From: Novosphingobium sp. PP1Y
GTDB taxonomy: Bacteria > Pseudomonadota > Alphaproteobacteria > Sphingomonadales > Sphingomonadaceae
Assembly: GCF_000253255.1 (NCBI RefSeq)
Contig: NC_015580.1
Location: 3,361,001-3,425,000 of the forward strand
Length of the DNA: 64,000 nucleotides
Direction: 5' to 3'
Shown: piece after piece, positions 16,184 to 23,040 of the stretch
Position numbering within the stretch: the stretch's first letter is position 1
Layout: every line of letters begins with the position of its first letter
Translations under genes and position numbers: made by a program
The notes under the pieces: model-generated
The model's input: only the letters and a program-made list of their open reading frames with translations
Database searches by the model: none
Told to the model about the DNA's origin: nothing

Positions 16184-17182
16184 TCACGCCCGCATGCGTG
16201 GGACAACGGTATCCGCGATCTGGTCCGCCTTGCGGAAGGCATGGATCGGAACATTGGCCTCGCGCAAAACTTGATAGAGGTTCGCCTGCAGGCCCGATCC
16301 TTCGCACAGCAGCGCCTCGACCGGCTTCAGCTCTGCCAGCTTGCGGTTGCGGGTAAAGGCCGTCTTGCGCCCCGAACCGTAGAGCCCGTAGGCGACGACC
16401 GGCACACTGTTTTCCGGCCGCGCGGCCCAGGCCGCCGCGATCGCATCGGCGCCCTTGCGCTGCCCGGTCGTCACCAGTGTCATGTGTGGCACACGCGCCT
16501 TGATCTCGTCGAGCCGCGCCCACAAGGTTTCCCAGTCGTGCCATTGGGCGGGACCCGAGAACACCACGACAGGTCCCCTGGGACTGTGCTTCTCGCGCGC
16601 AGCGAGCTCGCGGGCGCGCAAGAAGTCGAGCGCCGCGATCTGGCTCGCGGACGAGGCCGAAGAGGCCTTGCTGCCGCGCGCCGGGGACCAGGGCCAGCCC
16701 GACTGCACGCGGTACATCTCGGCGGCATAGTCGCGCATGCATTCGATCGCGGCGCGCTGCTCGGCGAGCGACTGGCACAGGAGCTGCTTTTCTTCGAGCT
16801 CGTTGTTGTAGACCTCGCTCATGTCGGGATGACGCGCCAGATCGCCCAGTTCGAGCGCGATCGCGTCCTCACGGCGTTCCAGCTTTCCGGCAACGAAGTG
16901 GAAGCTGTTGACGAAGCCCCAGGCGATTTCGGCGCCGAGCGGTTCGAGCCGGGTGCCGGTGAACAGGTCGAAGATCGCGGCGATCACGCCGCCGCATTCG
17001 GCCTGCGCCGCGAAGGGTTCGGGCATGTCATGTTCACCGGGTTCCTCGCCCGGCTGGGTGATGGAGACGGCAAGCGGATCACCGAATGCCGCCTGGAATT
17101 CCGGGGTGGCGGTCATCTCGGCGTAGAGTGTCTTGAGGTCCGCGAAGCGATCGACGCTGCGCGTGAGATTGGTGCTGGTCAT
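16184..17182 (-). CDS. DUF2493 (SLOG-superfamily) domain protein, copy 2
   Basis: A 332-residue paralogue of the protein ending at 14482, with the same architecture. The N-terminal region is helical and includes WGFVNSFHFVAGKLERREDA and EEKQLLCQSLAEQRAAIECMRDYAA. The C-terminal DUF2493 domain is GPVVVFSGPAQWHDWETLWA, then KGADAIAAAWAARPENS, KTAFTRNRKLAELKPVEALLCEGSGLQANL. The conserved ending about CEGSG is shared by both copies. I prefer the ATG at 17182 to an in-frame ATG at 17203 because an AAAGG site precedes it. The two copies have diverged clearly, so the duplication is not recent. Confidence 0.85.
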   Translation of the reverse strand: MTSTNLTRSVDRFADLKTLYAEMTATPEFQAAFGDPLAVSITQPGEEPGEHDMPEPFAAQAECGGVIAAIFDLFTGTRLEPLGAEIAWGFVNSFHFVAGKLERREDAIALELGDLARHPDMSEVYNNELEEKQLLCQSLAEQRAAIECMRDYAAEMYRVQSGWPWSPARGSKASSASSASQIAALDFLRARELAAREKHSPRGPVVVFSGPAQWHDWETLWARLDEIKARVPHMTLVTTGQRKGADAIAAAWAARPENSVPVVAYGLYGSGRKTAFTRNRKLAELKPVEALLCEGSGLQANLYQVLREANVPIHAFRKADQIADTVVPRMRA

Positions 17183-17216
17183 GGCAGAGTGCCTTTCACG
17201 CATCGGAACTTGAACA

Positions 17217-17254
17217 AGAAAAAGGCCGGAGGCGCTGATTGCGCCCCCGGCCTT
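17217..17254 (-). terminator. Rho-independent terminator of the DUF736 gene
   Basis: On the - strand a long hairpin, AAGGCCGG...CCGGCCTT with an inner GGCGC/GCGCC stem (17222-17254), is followed directly by TTTTTCTTG. It lies 23 bases past the stop at 17278 and would isolate this gene from the DUF2493 genes. Confidence 0.85.
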
Positions 17255-17277
17255 CGCAAGGTGCTGTTCGTGCAGGA

Positions 17278-17739
17278 TCAGAACAGCGGTTCGTCGCCTT
17301 CGTCGGCACCCGCGCTCATCAGCGCGCCATCGGCGCCCGCGGTGCTGCCGCCGAAGCCTTCCTGCCCACGCTCGTCGTAGGAGCGCTGCATCCCGCCAAA
17401 GCCACCGGCGAACTCGGACCGCATGGTCTCGCGCCGCCAGGCAATGGCGTAGCCGCCGTCTTCGGTCGGGAAGAGCGCGACGGGCAGCGGCTCGGGAAGG
17501 CCCGGATCATCGACCGATCCGGCAAGGAAAGCTTCCCCGGTCTTCTTCGAGAACGCCTCCCACAGCGCGCCGATCTGCACCCAGCGCCGCGCGACGTTGA
17601 GCGCCAGGATCTCGTAGGCAGGCGCGCGGTCGCTCATGCTCTCAACCTTGCGCAGGCCGATACGCGGCAGGTCGATGGTGCGGGTGGCGATGGCTCCGGT
17701 AAGGCGGCCATTGACGTTGCGGATTTCTCCAATGTTCAT
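17278..17739 (-). CDS. DUF736 family protein
   Basis: The ATG at 17739 follows an AAGGAG site and gives 153 residues. The start MNIGEIRNVNGRLTGAIATR and the later block RAPAYEILALNVARRWVQIGALWE are diagnostic of DUF736, a single-domain family found almost only on proteobacterial plasmids and integrative elements. The C-terminus beyond the domain is Gly-rich (GGFGGMQRSYDERGQEGFGG), reminiscent of single-stranded DNA-binding protein tails and longer than in many members. Role unknown; a DNA maintenance function after transfer is a reasonable guess. Confidence 0.85.
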   Translation of the reverse strand: MNIGEIRNVNGRLTGAIATRTIDLPRIGLRKVESMSDRAPAYEILALNVARRWVQIGALWEAFSKKTGEAFLAGSVDDPGLPEPLPVALFPTEDGGYAIAWRRETMRSEFAGGFGGMQRSYDERGQEGFGGSTAGADGALMSAGADEGDEPLF

Positions 17740-18220
17740 GATCTTCACTCCTTGATGATGTCGCTCTCGAACCAATTTCTTCGCGACACTTTCTCCGGAC
17801 CTCCTCTCCTCTATGTCCCGCCCTCGCGGCCTTACCCCTGCGTGGCCGGGCGCACCGCCCTCGCCTCCCGCGCCGCGCCATCATCCGGCCGTCCGCAAAC
17901 CTCGCCGGACTGGCCTGCTATGCACTTCAGGGGTATTCTTCGGCGATGGACTCGGAAACGCTTCGCACTGTGGCGGACCTTGCGCGCAAGCGCGCAGCGC
18001 GCGGGTGCTCCGGCACGCATGGCGATGGCATGATGCGGCTGGGCGCGGCGCGCGCCCTCACCCAGCTTGCTGTAGATCTCGAAATTTCCGCATCCGAACT
18101 TGAGCGCACTACCGGTTCGCGGCGAAGGCGGAACTGATCAGCCCTTGGGGATGAAGGGGCTATCCGGTCGCGTTCCGGATCACCGCACCTCAGTTTCCAA
18201 TCACACGATGCATGTCGAGG
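17740..18220. other. Intergenic region with one possible small gene
   Basis: Apart from the short + strand frame at 17946-18137, I see no supported gene, strong hairpin or repeat between the DUF736 start and the DUF5818-like gene. Confidence 0.4.
17946..18137 (+). CDS. Hypothetical small protein
   Basis: A 63-codon frame on the + strand within a minus-strand neighbourhood. The product is basic and mostly helical (MDSETLRTVADLARKRAARG, then RALTQLAVDLEISASELERTTG and a run of arginines). The helical pattern resembles a small DNA-binding or antitoxin-like protein, but I do not recognise it. There is no strong ribosome-binding site. It may be spurious. Confidence 0.35.
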   Translation: MDSETLRTVADLARKRAARGCSGTHGDGMMRLGAARALTQLAVDLEISASELERTTGSRRRRN

Positions 18221-18433
18221 TCAGGCTGAAGCTGGAGCAATCCAGGTCAACGTGAGGCGGTCTGGTCCGGCCATCTGGCCCTCGGCGACAACCTGCTGGT
18301 CATGGAATGGGGCAAGATCGTCCTCGGAAACGAGGAAGATCAATTCCCCATCACCCGTTTCGAGAACGGAGCTGCGGCCGTTGAGACGCAGCAAGCCGGT
18401 AAGGCGGCGATAGGTAGGATGGTGCGAGGCCAT
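18221..18433 (-). CDS. DUF5818-like small beta protein
   Basis: The ATG at 18433 follows AGGAGC at good spacing; a longer frame opens at 18472 without such a site. The 70-residue product (HHPTYRRLTGLLRLNGRSSV, ETGDGELIFLVSEDD, QQVVAEGQMAGPDRLTLTWI) alternates short strands and turns as in an OB-like barrel, which fits the DUF5818 group of short sphingomonad proteins. Function unknown. It is separated from the toxin gene by 65 bases and may be transcribed with it. Confidence 0.6.
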   Translation of the reverse strand: MASHHPTYRRLTGLLRLNGRSSVLETGDGELIFLVSEDDLAPFHDQQVVAEGQMAGPDRLTLTWIAPASA

Positions 18434-18498
18434 CAGACGGCAGCTCCTGAGGACGGGGCGCCGATACGGCAATTGAGTCGCGGCATTGGAGTTACTGC

Positions 18499-18795
18499 CT
18501 AACTGGAAAAGAGGATCGCGCCGACATCGCGGGCCCCATGCAGAATACGCTCGATACGAATGACCCTGTCCAGGGTGCTGTAGAAGATCACATAGCTACC
18601 GTGCGGTCTGGAGCGCAGCCCGGGACGAAGGTCGAAACGAGCACTCCCGGACTCGGGGAAATCGACAAGTCTGGCACATGCCGCTTCAAGTTCGTCAACA
18701 AAGGTGAAAGCCCGCGGAACATTGTCGCGAGCGATGAAGGCGGCAATATCGACAAGGTCTGCTTCCGCCGCGGGCGAAAACTGCAGATGCATCAA
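18499..18795 (-). CDS. parE: RelE/ParE-family toxin
   Basis: The 98-residue protein has the ParE fold signature: LQFSPAAEADLVDIAAFIA at the N-terminus, LVDFPESGSARFDLRPGLRSRPHGSYVIFYSTLDRVIRIERILHGARD in the strand-rich core. ParE toxins inhibit DNA gyrase; RelE relatives cleave mRNA. The core without clear ribonuclease residues favours ParE. Its ATG overlaps the antitoxin stop (ATGA), so toxin translation depends on antitoxin translation. In a mobile element this pair would stabilise inheritance. Confidence 0.88.
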   Translation of the reverse strand: MMHLQFSPAAEADLVDIAAFIARDNVPRAFTFVDELEAACARLVDFPESGSARFDLRPGLRSRPHGSYVIFYSTLDRVIRIERILHGARDVGAILFSS

Positions 18796-19061
18796 CTATC
18801 CCTGGCGGCGGCGGCGATATCAGCGATCCGCTTGCGTGCGTTCGCGAATGCCTGCTCAGCAGGAATGCCCGGACCGCTGGTAGCGCCGTGCTCGATCTCG
18901 GCGCGCAGCGCATCGAGCCGAGCCTGACGCATTGCGTCCTGTTCCTCGAGCAAGCGGAGGCTATCGCGAACGACCTCGCTGGCGGACGCGTAGCGACCGC
19001 TGTTCACCTGGCTCTTGATGAAGCCCTCGAAATGGGCACCCAGGGTAAAGCTGGAAGGCAT
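18792..19061 (-). CDS. parD: ParD-family antitoxin
   Basis: Starting at the ATG at 19061 with GAGGAG upstream, the 89-residue protein begins MPSSFTLGAHFEGFIKSQVNSGRYASASEVVRDSLRLLEEQ, the ribbon-helix-helix N-terminus of ParD. The rest is the flexible C-terminal region that wraps the toxin (ARLDALRAEIEHG, PAEQAFANARKRIADIAAAA). It should neutralise the following ParE and repress the shared promoter. The short dyad just upstream is a candidate operator. Confidence 0.88.
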   Translation of the reverse strand: MPSSFTLGAHFEGFIKSQVNSGRYASASEVVRDSLRLLEEQDAMRQARLDALRAEIEHGATSGPGIPAEQAFANARKRIADIAAAARDS

Positions 19062-19087
19062 GATCAAACTCCTCTGGCGGGGAGAAA

Positions 19088-19102
19088 TATCACTTTATGA
19101 TA
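19088..19102 (-). promoter_or_regulatory. Possible ParD operator dyad
   Basis: TATCA (19088-19092) and TGATA (19098-19102) form a 5-bp dyad 27 bases upstream of the parD start, within a short AT-rich patch suited to a promoter. Ribbon-helix-helix antitoxins bind dyads of this kind. The match is short, so this is tentative. Confidence 0.35.
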
Positions 19103-19426
19103 CATGAAGGCAAGTCTTCCACAGGCGGGGAAGCGTGCGGAAACCTGCTTCAGTTTGAGCTTATGCAATGAGTGCGACAATGCGCTCGTCAAGCCTGGGA
19201 GCCCGACTGGACGTTCGGAATGGCTGCAACGGATCCCCCGTCCGAAGAATAAACTGGCTCACTCCGGAATGCCGGCGCCGCTGGAGTCCGACTGCGTAGC
19301 AATGATCGAAGCTCGTGAGCACTGCTCTTCGCGGGGATAGCGCTTGAGCGGGACCGTCATCACGCATGCGGTGTCTCCAATCCACGGTTCAGGGTGAACA
19401 TCAATGCTTCCGGAACAAGATGATAG
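19103..19426. other. Intergenic region with no supported gene
   Basis: These 324 bases lie between the ParDE promoter and the stop of the PP-loop ATPase gene. Only short, unconvincing frames are present on either strand. Confidence 0.5.
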
Positions 19427-20353
19427 TCAGGCCGTCACATGGACGATTCCTGCGTTGAAGCGCTCAATCCAGTCGCGCATCGGTTGACGGTCTTCCAAGG
19501 GAACGGCGGCGGCGGCCTTCTGGAATTCAACGAGATCGACCGGAGCCCCGGCAATGATCTCATCGACCTCATCAGGATCGAGCAGGCGCTGATCCCGAAT
19601 GTAGGCCGTCATCGAACCTGGACGTGATGCGGTGGAACTGCGCCACAGACCTTCGACACTGCGCAGACGTGGCCCCGCTCGTGCCTCAACCAGCACGATC
19701 AGGCGCAAACACCAGCGGGGCAGTGAGCGCAGTTCATCGACTTTCTGGGCAGCGCAAAGCCAACAGGCCGACTTGATCGGGACGGGCAGGCCTTCCTCGC
19801 GGATGCGGCTGGCGCAGCGGGCACGATCCCATCCCCATTCGCGAAGGGGATAGCGGTAGTCGAAGCGTTCGCTGATGTGCCCTTCGCGATGCGCGTAGCG
19901 GCGGCTATCGGCGGGAGAGGCATCATAGCCGATAAGCTTGAGGACCTTCCCGCCGCGACGCCAGCAGTCCTGCGCCGGCTTCCAGTCGGAGACCCATCGG
20001 TCCTGCGGCTGGATTTTCCACTTCTGGCTGCAGCTGTGGCGCCCGAAGCTGATCGAGGGTAGCGTGGCGTTGGTGAGACAGTTCTCAAGCAGGGTGAAGT
20101 ACGGCGGCCAGTGCTTGAAACGGCGAGGGGTATAGCGCACCACATGGTGCTTGATGCCTCGCTCATCCATCCATTGCTGGAACAGGGGCTGAAAGGCGTA
20201 AGTCTCTTCGCGTTCGGTGCCGGTATCGGCAGTGAGGACCGCGGAAATCGGCATGCCCCGCGCGACCCACTCGATGATCATCGCCGTGCTGTCGATTCCC
20301 ATGCCCCAGGCAGCAACGACAGGCACGCCATGCGGAACTTCCGCAGGGCTCAT
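19427..20353 (-). CDS. PP-loop ATPase of the PAPS-reductase/adenine nucleotide hydrolase superfamily
   Basis: The start at 20353 is 5 bases past the preceding stop and gives 308 residues. Near the N-terminus is VVAAWGMGIDSTAMIIEWVA, a variant of the SGGxDS PP-loop that binds ATP and adenylates a substrate. Further features are LTADTGTEREETYAF, ISFGRHSCSQKWKIQPQDRW and a CxxC pair in SACWLCAAQKVDELR. Relatives include PAPS reductase, DndC and tRNA-thiolation enzymes, and phage or plasmid proteins of unknown function. A sulphur-transfer or DNA-modification role is possible, but no Dnd partners are present. It appears to be in an operon with the DUF5983 gene. Confidence 0.75.
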   Translation of the reverse strand: MSPAEVPHGVPVVAAWGMGIDSTAMIIEWVARGMPISAVLTADTGTEREETYAFQPLFQQWMDERGIKHHVVRYTPRRFKHWPPYFTLLENCLTNATLPSISFGRHSCSQKWKIQPQDRWVSDWKPAQDCWRRGGKVLKLIGYDASPADSRRYAHREGHISERFDYRYPLREWGWDRARCASRIREEGLPVPIKSACWLCAAQKVDELRSLPRWCLRLIVLVEARAGPRLRSVEGLWRSSTASRPGSMTAYIRDQRLLDPDEVDEIIAGAPVDLVEFQKAAAAVPLEDRQPMRDWIERFNAGIVHVTA

Positions 20354-20358
20354 GCCGT

Positions 20359-20646
20359 TCACCACGGGAATACCGGCAGGGCATCGATGGCGTCGGCATC
20401 GCAGTCGAACAGCAGGTAGCTGCACTCTAGATCCCGGGCGAACCGCATGGCCGCGAGAAGCTCCAGGGGAACCTTCCGGCGGTAGGGGTCGGGGATCTCA
20501 CGGCTGGCAACGAACCAGCCTTCATGGGTCGATGCGACAGCCAGGGGCCGAAGCGAGCGATCGAGCGCGGCCCAGGCATCGAGCCGCTTGGCTGTGCTCA
20601 AACATACATGGGATGTGCTGAGCACGAGGTAGCGCCCGAATTCCAC
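20359..20646 (-). CDS. DUF5983-like small protein
   Basis: I prefer the GTG at 20646 because GGAGG lies 5 bases upstream; an upstream TTG is also in frame. The 95-residue product runs RYLVLSTSHVCLSTAKRLDAW, then THEGWFVASREIPDPYRRKVPLELLAAMRFARDLECSYLLFDCDAD. This pattern (ordered start STxHV, then a WFV strand and a C-terminal acidic DxDAD) fits the DUF5983 group found on conjugative elements. Function unknown. It is transcribed into the PP-loop ATPase gene with a 5-base gap. Confidence 0.65.
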   Translation of the reverse strand: MEFGRYLVLSTSHVCLSTAKRLDAWAALDRSLRPLAVASTHEGWFVASREIPDPYRRKVPLELLAAMRFARDLECSYLLFDCDADAIDALPVFPW

Positions 20647-20675
20647 AGGCACCTCCAACGGTAGTAAAAATGGAA

Positions 20676-20713
20676 ACGTGCCGACCTATGCGAGGATCGC
20701 ACGGCCGGCACGT
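20676..20713 (-). terminator. Hairpin between the DUF932 fragment and DUF5983
   Basis: ACGTGCCG (20676-20683) pairs with CGGCACGT (20706-20713), with an inner TGCGA/TCGCA hairpin. On the - strand it is followed by TTTCCATTTTT, so it could terminate transcription from the DUF932 side. Confidence 0.5.
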
Positions 20714-20719
20714 GGCGGT

Positions 20720-21440
20720 TCAATTGACCTTTTCGAGGATCTTGCGCGCCTTGCCCTCGATCTCGAGCCGGGCATCCTGGTTGGTCTTGCTGCGTGCGTG
20801 GGCGGTGATGCCCTGCACGAAGTCATAAAGGCTCTCGGGCGGACGACCTTCCTCGGCGAGCACAGTGGCAATGATCTTGCCGGTCTCGGCCTTGGAGAAG
20901 CCGCGCTTTCTCAGGAACTCCTCGCGATCCTCGTCCTTACGTGCAACAATGCGCTCGCGGGCCTGTTTGATGCCGTCGACGAAGCTCCGGGGCGAGGAAT
21001 CCGCGAAGTGCGCCAAGGCAGGCGCAGCCTCATGCGCGAAACGGTTTGCGGCGAACTTCGAATGGCGGATGTTGATTTCCTCGAAGTTTTCAACGCCCCA
21101 AAGGTTGCGATTCTGGCACACTGCACGCAGGTAAAACGTCGCTATTCCAAGGGTTTTGGCGCCGACTTCGGAGTTCCACGCATAGAACCCCCGGAAGAAC
21201 AAATCGGGCTCGCCATTAGGCAGCTTTCCGGCCTCGATCGGGTGGGTGTCATCGACCAGGAACAGGAAGACATCGCGGTCGGAGGCATAGAGCGTCGTCG
21301 TCTCGCTGCTCACATCGACATGGGGATTGTAGACCATCGAGCCCCAGTCGAGTACGCCGGGGACCTTCCAGCGCGTATCGCCGACGCCATCACCGGCGAT
21401 GCGCATGACCGCGCTCACCAGTTCGTGATCCCAGATGCGG
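20720..21440 (-). pseudogene. DUF932 protein, C-terminal fragment (gene split by a mobile element)
   Basis: From 21440 downwards the frame reads RIWDHELVSAVMRIAGD, then DWGSMVYNPHVDVSSETTTL, ASDRDVFLFLVDDTHPIEAG, FRGFYAWNSEVGAKTLGIA and a helical tail ending ARKILEKVN. This is the C-terminal two thirds of a DUF932 protein, a family common on phages and plasmids. The N-terminal third is at 28319-28803 on the same strand, and the two would join as GPDYG/RIWDHEL. Codons upstream of 21440 belong to the inserted element. The fragment lacks its own start region and is probably not functional unless the insert is excised. Confidence 0.88.
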
Positions 21441-21476
21441 CCATTATCCCGACTCTTCAGGACCGTCTCACAGACG
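21439..21476 (+). repeat. Left terminal repeat of the GInt-like element
   Basis: GGCCATTATC (21439-21448) and GTCTCACAGACG (21465-21476) match the right end read inward from 28319 at nearly the same spacing (22 versus 20 bases between the two blocks). They probably are recombinase core and arm sites. Confidence 0.7.
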
Positions 21477-21516
21477 CAATGATGATGAGGCAGCTCCATG
21501 ATCGATCGCCTTCCTG

Positions 21517-23040
21517 TTGGAGGTGCGATGTTTTGCCGGGGTGGGCTCGAGCCCACCCCGGCAAAACATCGGCGCCCGGAGACTTCCCATCCCCAAGCTC
21601 TTCTTCACCGATCTCTCCTCCCTCCCCTCCACCGTCGTAATCGATGGGCAGGTTCACGGGCTGACGCCTGACGAAATCTCAGCAGCCAGCAGGTGTGGAC
21701 TGGTCGATGGAATGCCGTTTATCCTGCGCGATGACGGGAGCTATGATCATCAGCTCAACCGCTTCTTCCGCTCCTGTCCCACGATGGGCGTGCGGTCGCT
21801 CAACAGCCTTCGGGCCTACGCGCGCGATATCGTCGTCTGGATGCGGTTCCTGGGCGAACGCAGAAACGGCAAATCCCTCTGGCAGGCCGATCGTGATGAC
21901 GTCACCGCCTTCCACCATGCCCGGCGGCTGTCGAAGCCGCCCTATCGAATCTCGGCCGCATCGTGGAATCGCGCCGTAGCCGCGCTCGACAAACTCTATC
22001 GCTGGGCGCGCGACGAGAATCTGGTCGCCGATCTGCCGTTCACCTATCGCCAGAGCTGGGTCCGTTCGGCGCCGGACGGACCACGTCAGGCCGTAGCCGC
22101 CAATTGCGCGCGCGAGCCTGGGGCACGCAAGGGTAACATGCGCTTCGTCGATCTGGAGCGCTATATGCTGTTCCGGGATGTCGGCCTGCGAGGCCGGCTG
22201 CCGGATGGACGTGAGGATCCATACTGGCGTGGACGCCACGGTGAGCGCAACGCTCTGTTCGCCGAGTTCCTGATCACGACGGGGCTAAGGCTGCAGGAAG
22301 CATCGAGCCTGCTGCTCGGCGAGCTTCCACACCATAAGCTCTCCGACCCGTCGATCCGATCGGTGCCGTATCGGCTTGCGGCGGCTACGGCGAAGGGAGG
22401 TCGCGGACGAGATATCCGCCTGCCCGTCAGGCTGCTGGCCCAACTGCACGACTATGCGCGCATCGAACGGGAAAATGCCGTCAGCAAGCGAGGAGGCCGC
22501 GCCCCACCTTCGAATGCGCGGCCAATCCTCGCGACGCCGACTGGGCGTAGATCCCTTCGTGTCAGCAACGGTGATCGTGAAGCTGTCGTCAGCGTCGATC
22601 GCTTGTCTCCGACCGAACGCGCCAGGCTCATCGATGCAGATACGTTCGCACCGTTAAGCCTGTGGCTCACCGAAACCGGGCGGCCGATGACGATGCCGGC
22701 ATGGGAGGCGGTATTCATGCGCGCGAGCGCCCGCTGCCATGCACTGGGGGTTGAAATCGACGTGACCCCACACATGCTGCGCCACGCCTTTGCCGTCCAT
22801 ATGCTTGCCCTGCTTCTGCGCGAACAGGTCAAATACGCCGCCAGCGGTGACGCGGGGCAGACCGGCTCGGTCTATCGGCGCCTGATCGGCGATCCGCTGC
22901 TCAAGCTGCAGCGGCTGATGGGACACAGCCGGATCGAGAGCACCTACATCTATCTGGATCATCTCGACGAAAGTCAGGCGATTATCGATGTGGCGGTGGA
23001 GCAGTGGGGGCTTGATCTCGCGCCGGAAAAAGCAGCGTGA
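21517..23040 (+). CDS. ginA: Tyrosine recombinase A of the GInt-like trio
   Basis: The start is uncertain: the frame opens at a TTG at 21517, GTGs follow at 21523 and 21541, and the palindrome at 21526-21571 lies inside this 5' end. From about residue 25 the protein looks normal. It has an N-terminal SAM-like DNA-binding region (NSLRAYARDIVVWMRFLGER) and the catalytic domain with Arg in TTGLRLQEASSLLLGE, HxxR in THMLRHAFAVHML-like PHMLRHAFAVHML, and LMGHSRIESTYIYLDHL with the His and the nucleophilic Tyr. It should cut and rejoin the element ends. The stop overlaps the next gene's GTG. Confidence 0.85.
   Translation: MEVRCFAGVGSSPPRQNIGARRLPIPKLFFTDLSSLPSTVVIDGQVHGLTPDEISAASRCGLVDGMPFILRDDGSYDHQLNRFFRSCPTMGVRSLNSLRAYARDIVVWMRFLGERRNGKSLWQADRDDVTAFHHARRLSKPPYRISAASWNRAVAALDKLYRWARDENLVADLPFTYRQSWVRSAPDGPRQAVAANCAREPGARKGNMRFVDLERYMLFRDVGLRGRLPDGREDPYWRGRHGERNALFAEFLITTGLRLQEASSLLLGELPHHKLSDPSIRSVPYRLAAATAKGGRGRDIRLPVRLLAQLHDYARIERENAVSKRGGRAPPSNARPILATPTGRRSLRVSNGDREAVVSVDRLSPTERARLIDADTFAPLSLWLTETGRPMTMPAWEAVFMRASARCHALGVEIDVTPHMLRHAFAVHMLALLLREQVKYAASGDAGQTGSVYRRLIGDPLLKLQRLMGHSRIESTYIYLDHLDESQAIIDVAVEQWGLDLAPEKAA
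21526..21571. repeat. Perfect 46-bp palindrome with no loop
   Basis: The left arm starts CGATGTTTTGCCGGGG at 21526 and the right arm ends CCCCGGCAAAACATCG at 21571; the centre is CTCGAG at 21546-21551. Each 23-base arm is perfect. It lies about 85 bases inside the left end of the GInt-like element and overlaps the 5' end of ginA, between two divergently oriented genes. It could block transcription in both directions, bind a dimeric protein, or be an assembly fold-back. Confidence 0.95.

Noticed and set aside
16109..17380. Long plus-strand frame (423 codons) opposite the second DUF2493 gene
   Set aside because: Arg/Gly/Pro-rich translation with no family character; the minus strand has a convincing gene, ribosome-binding site and terminator.
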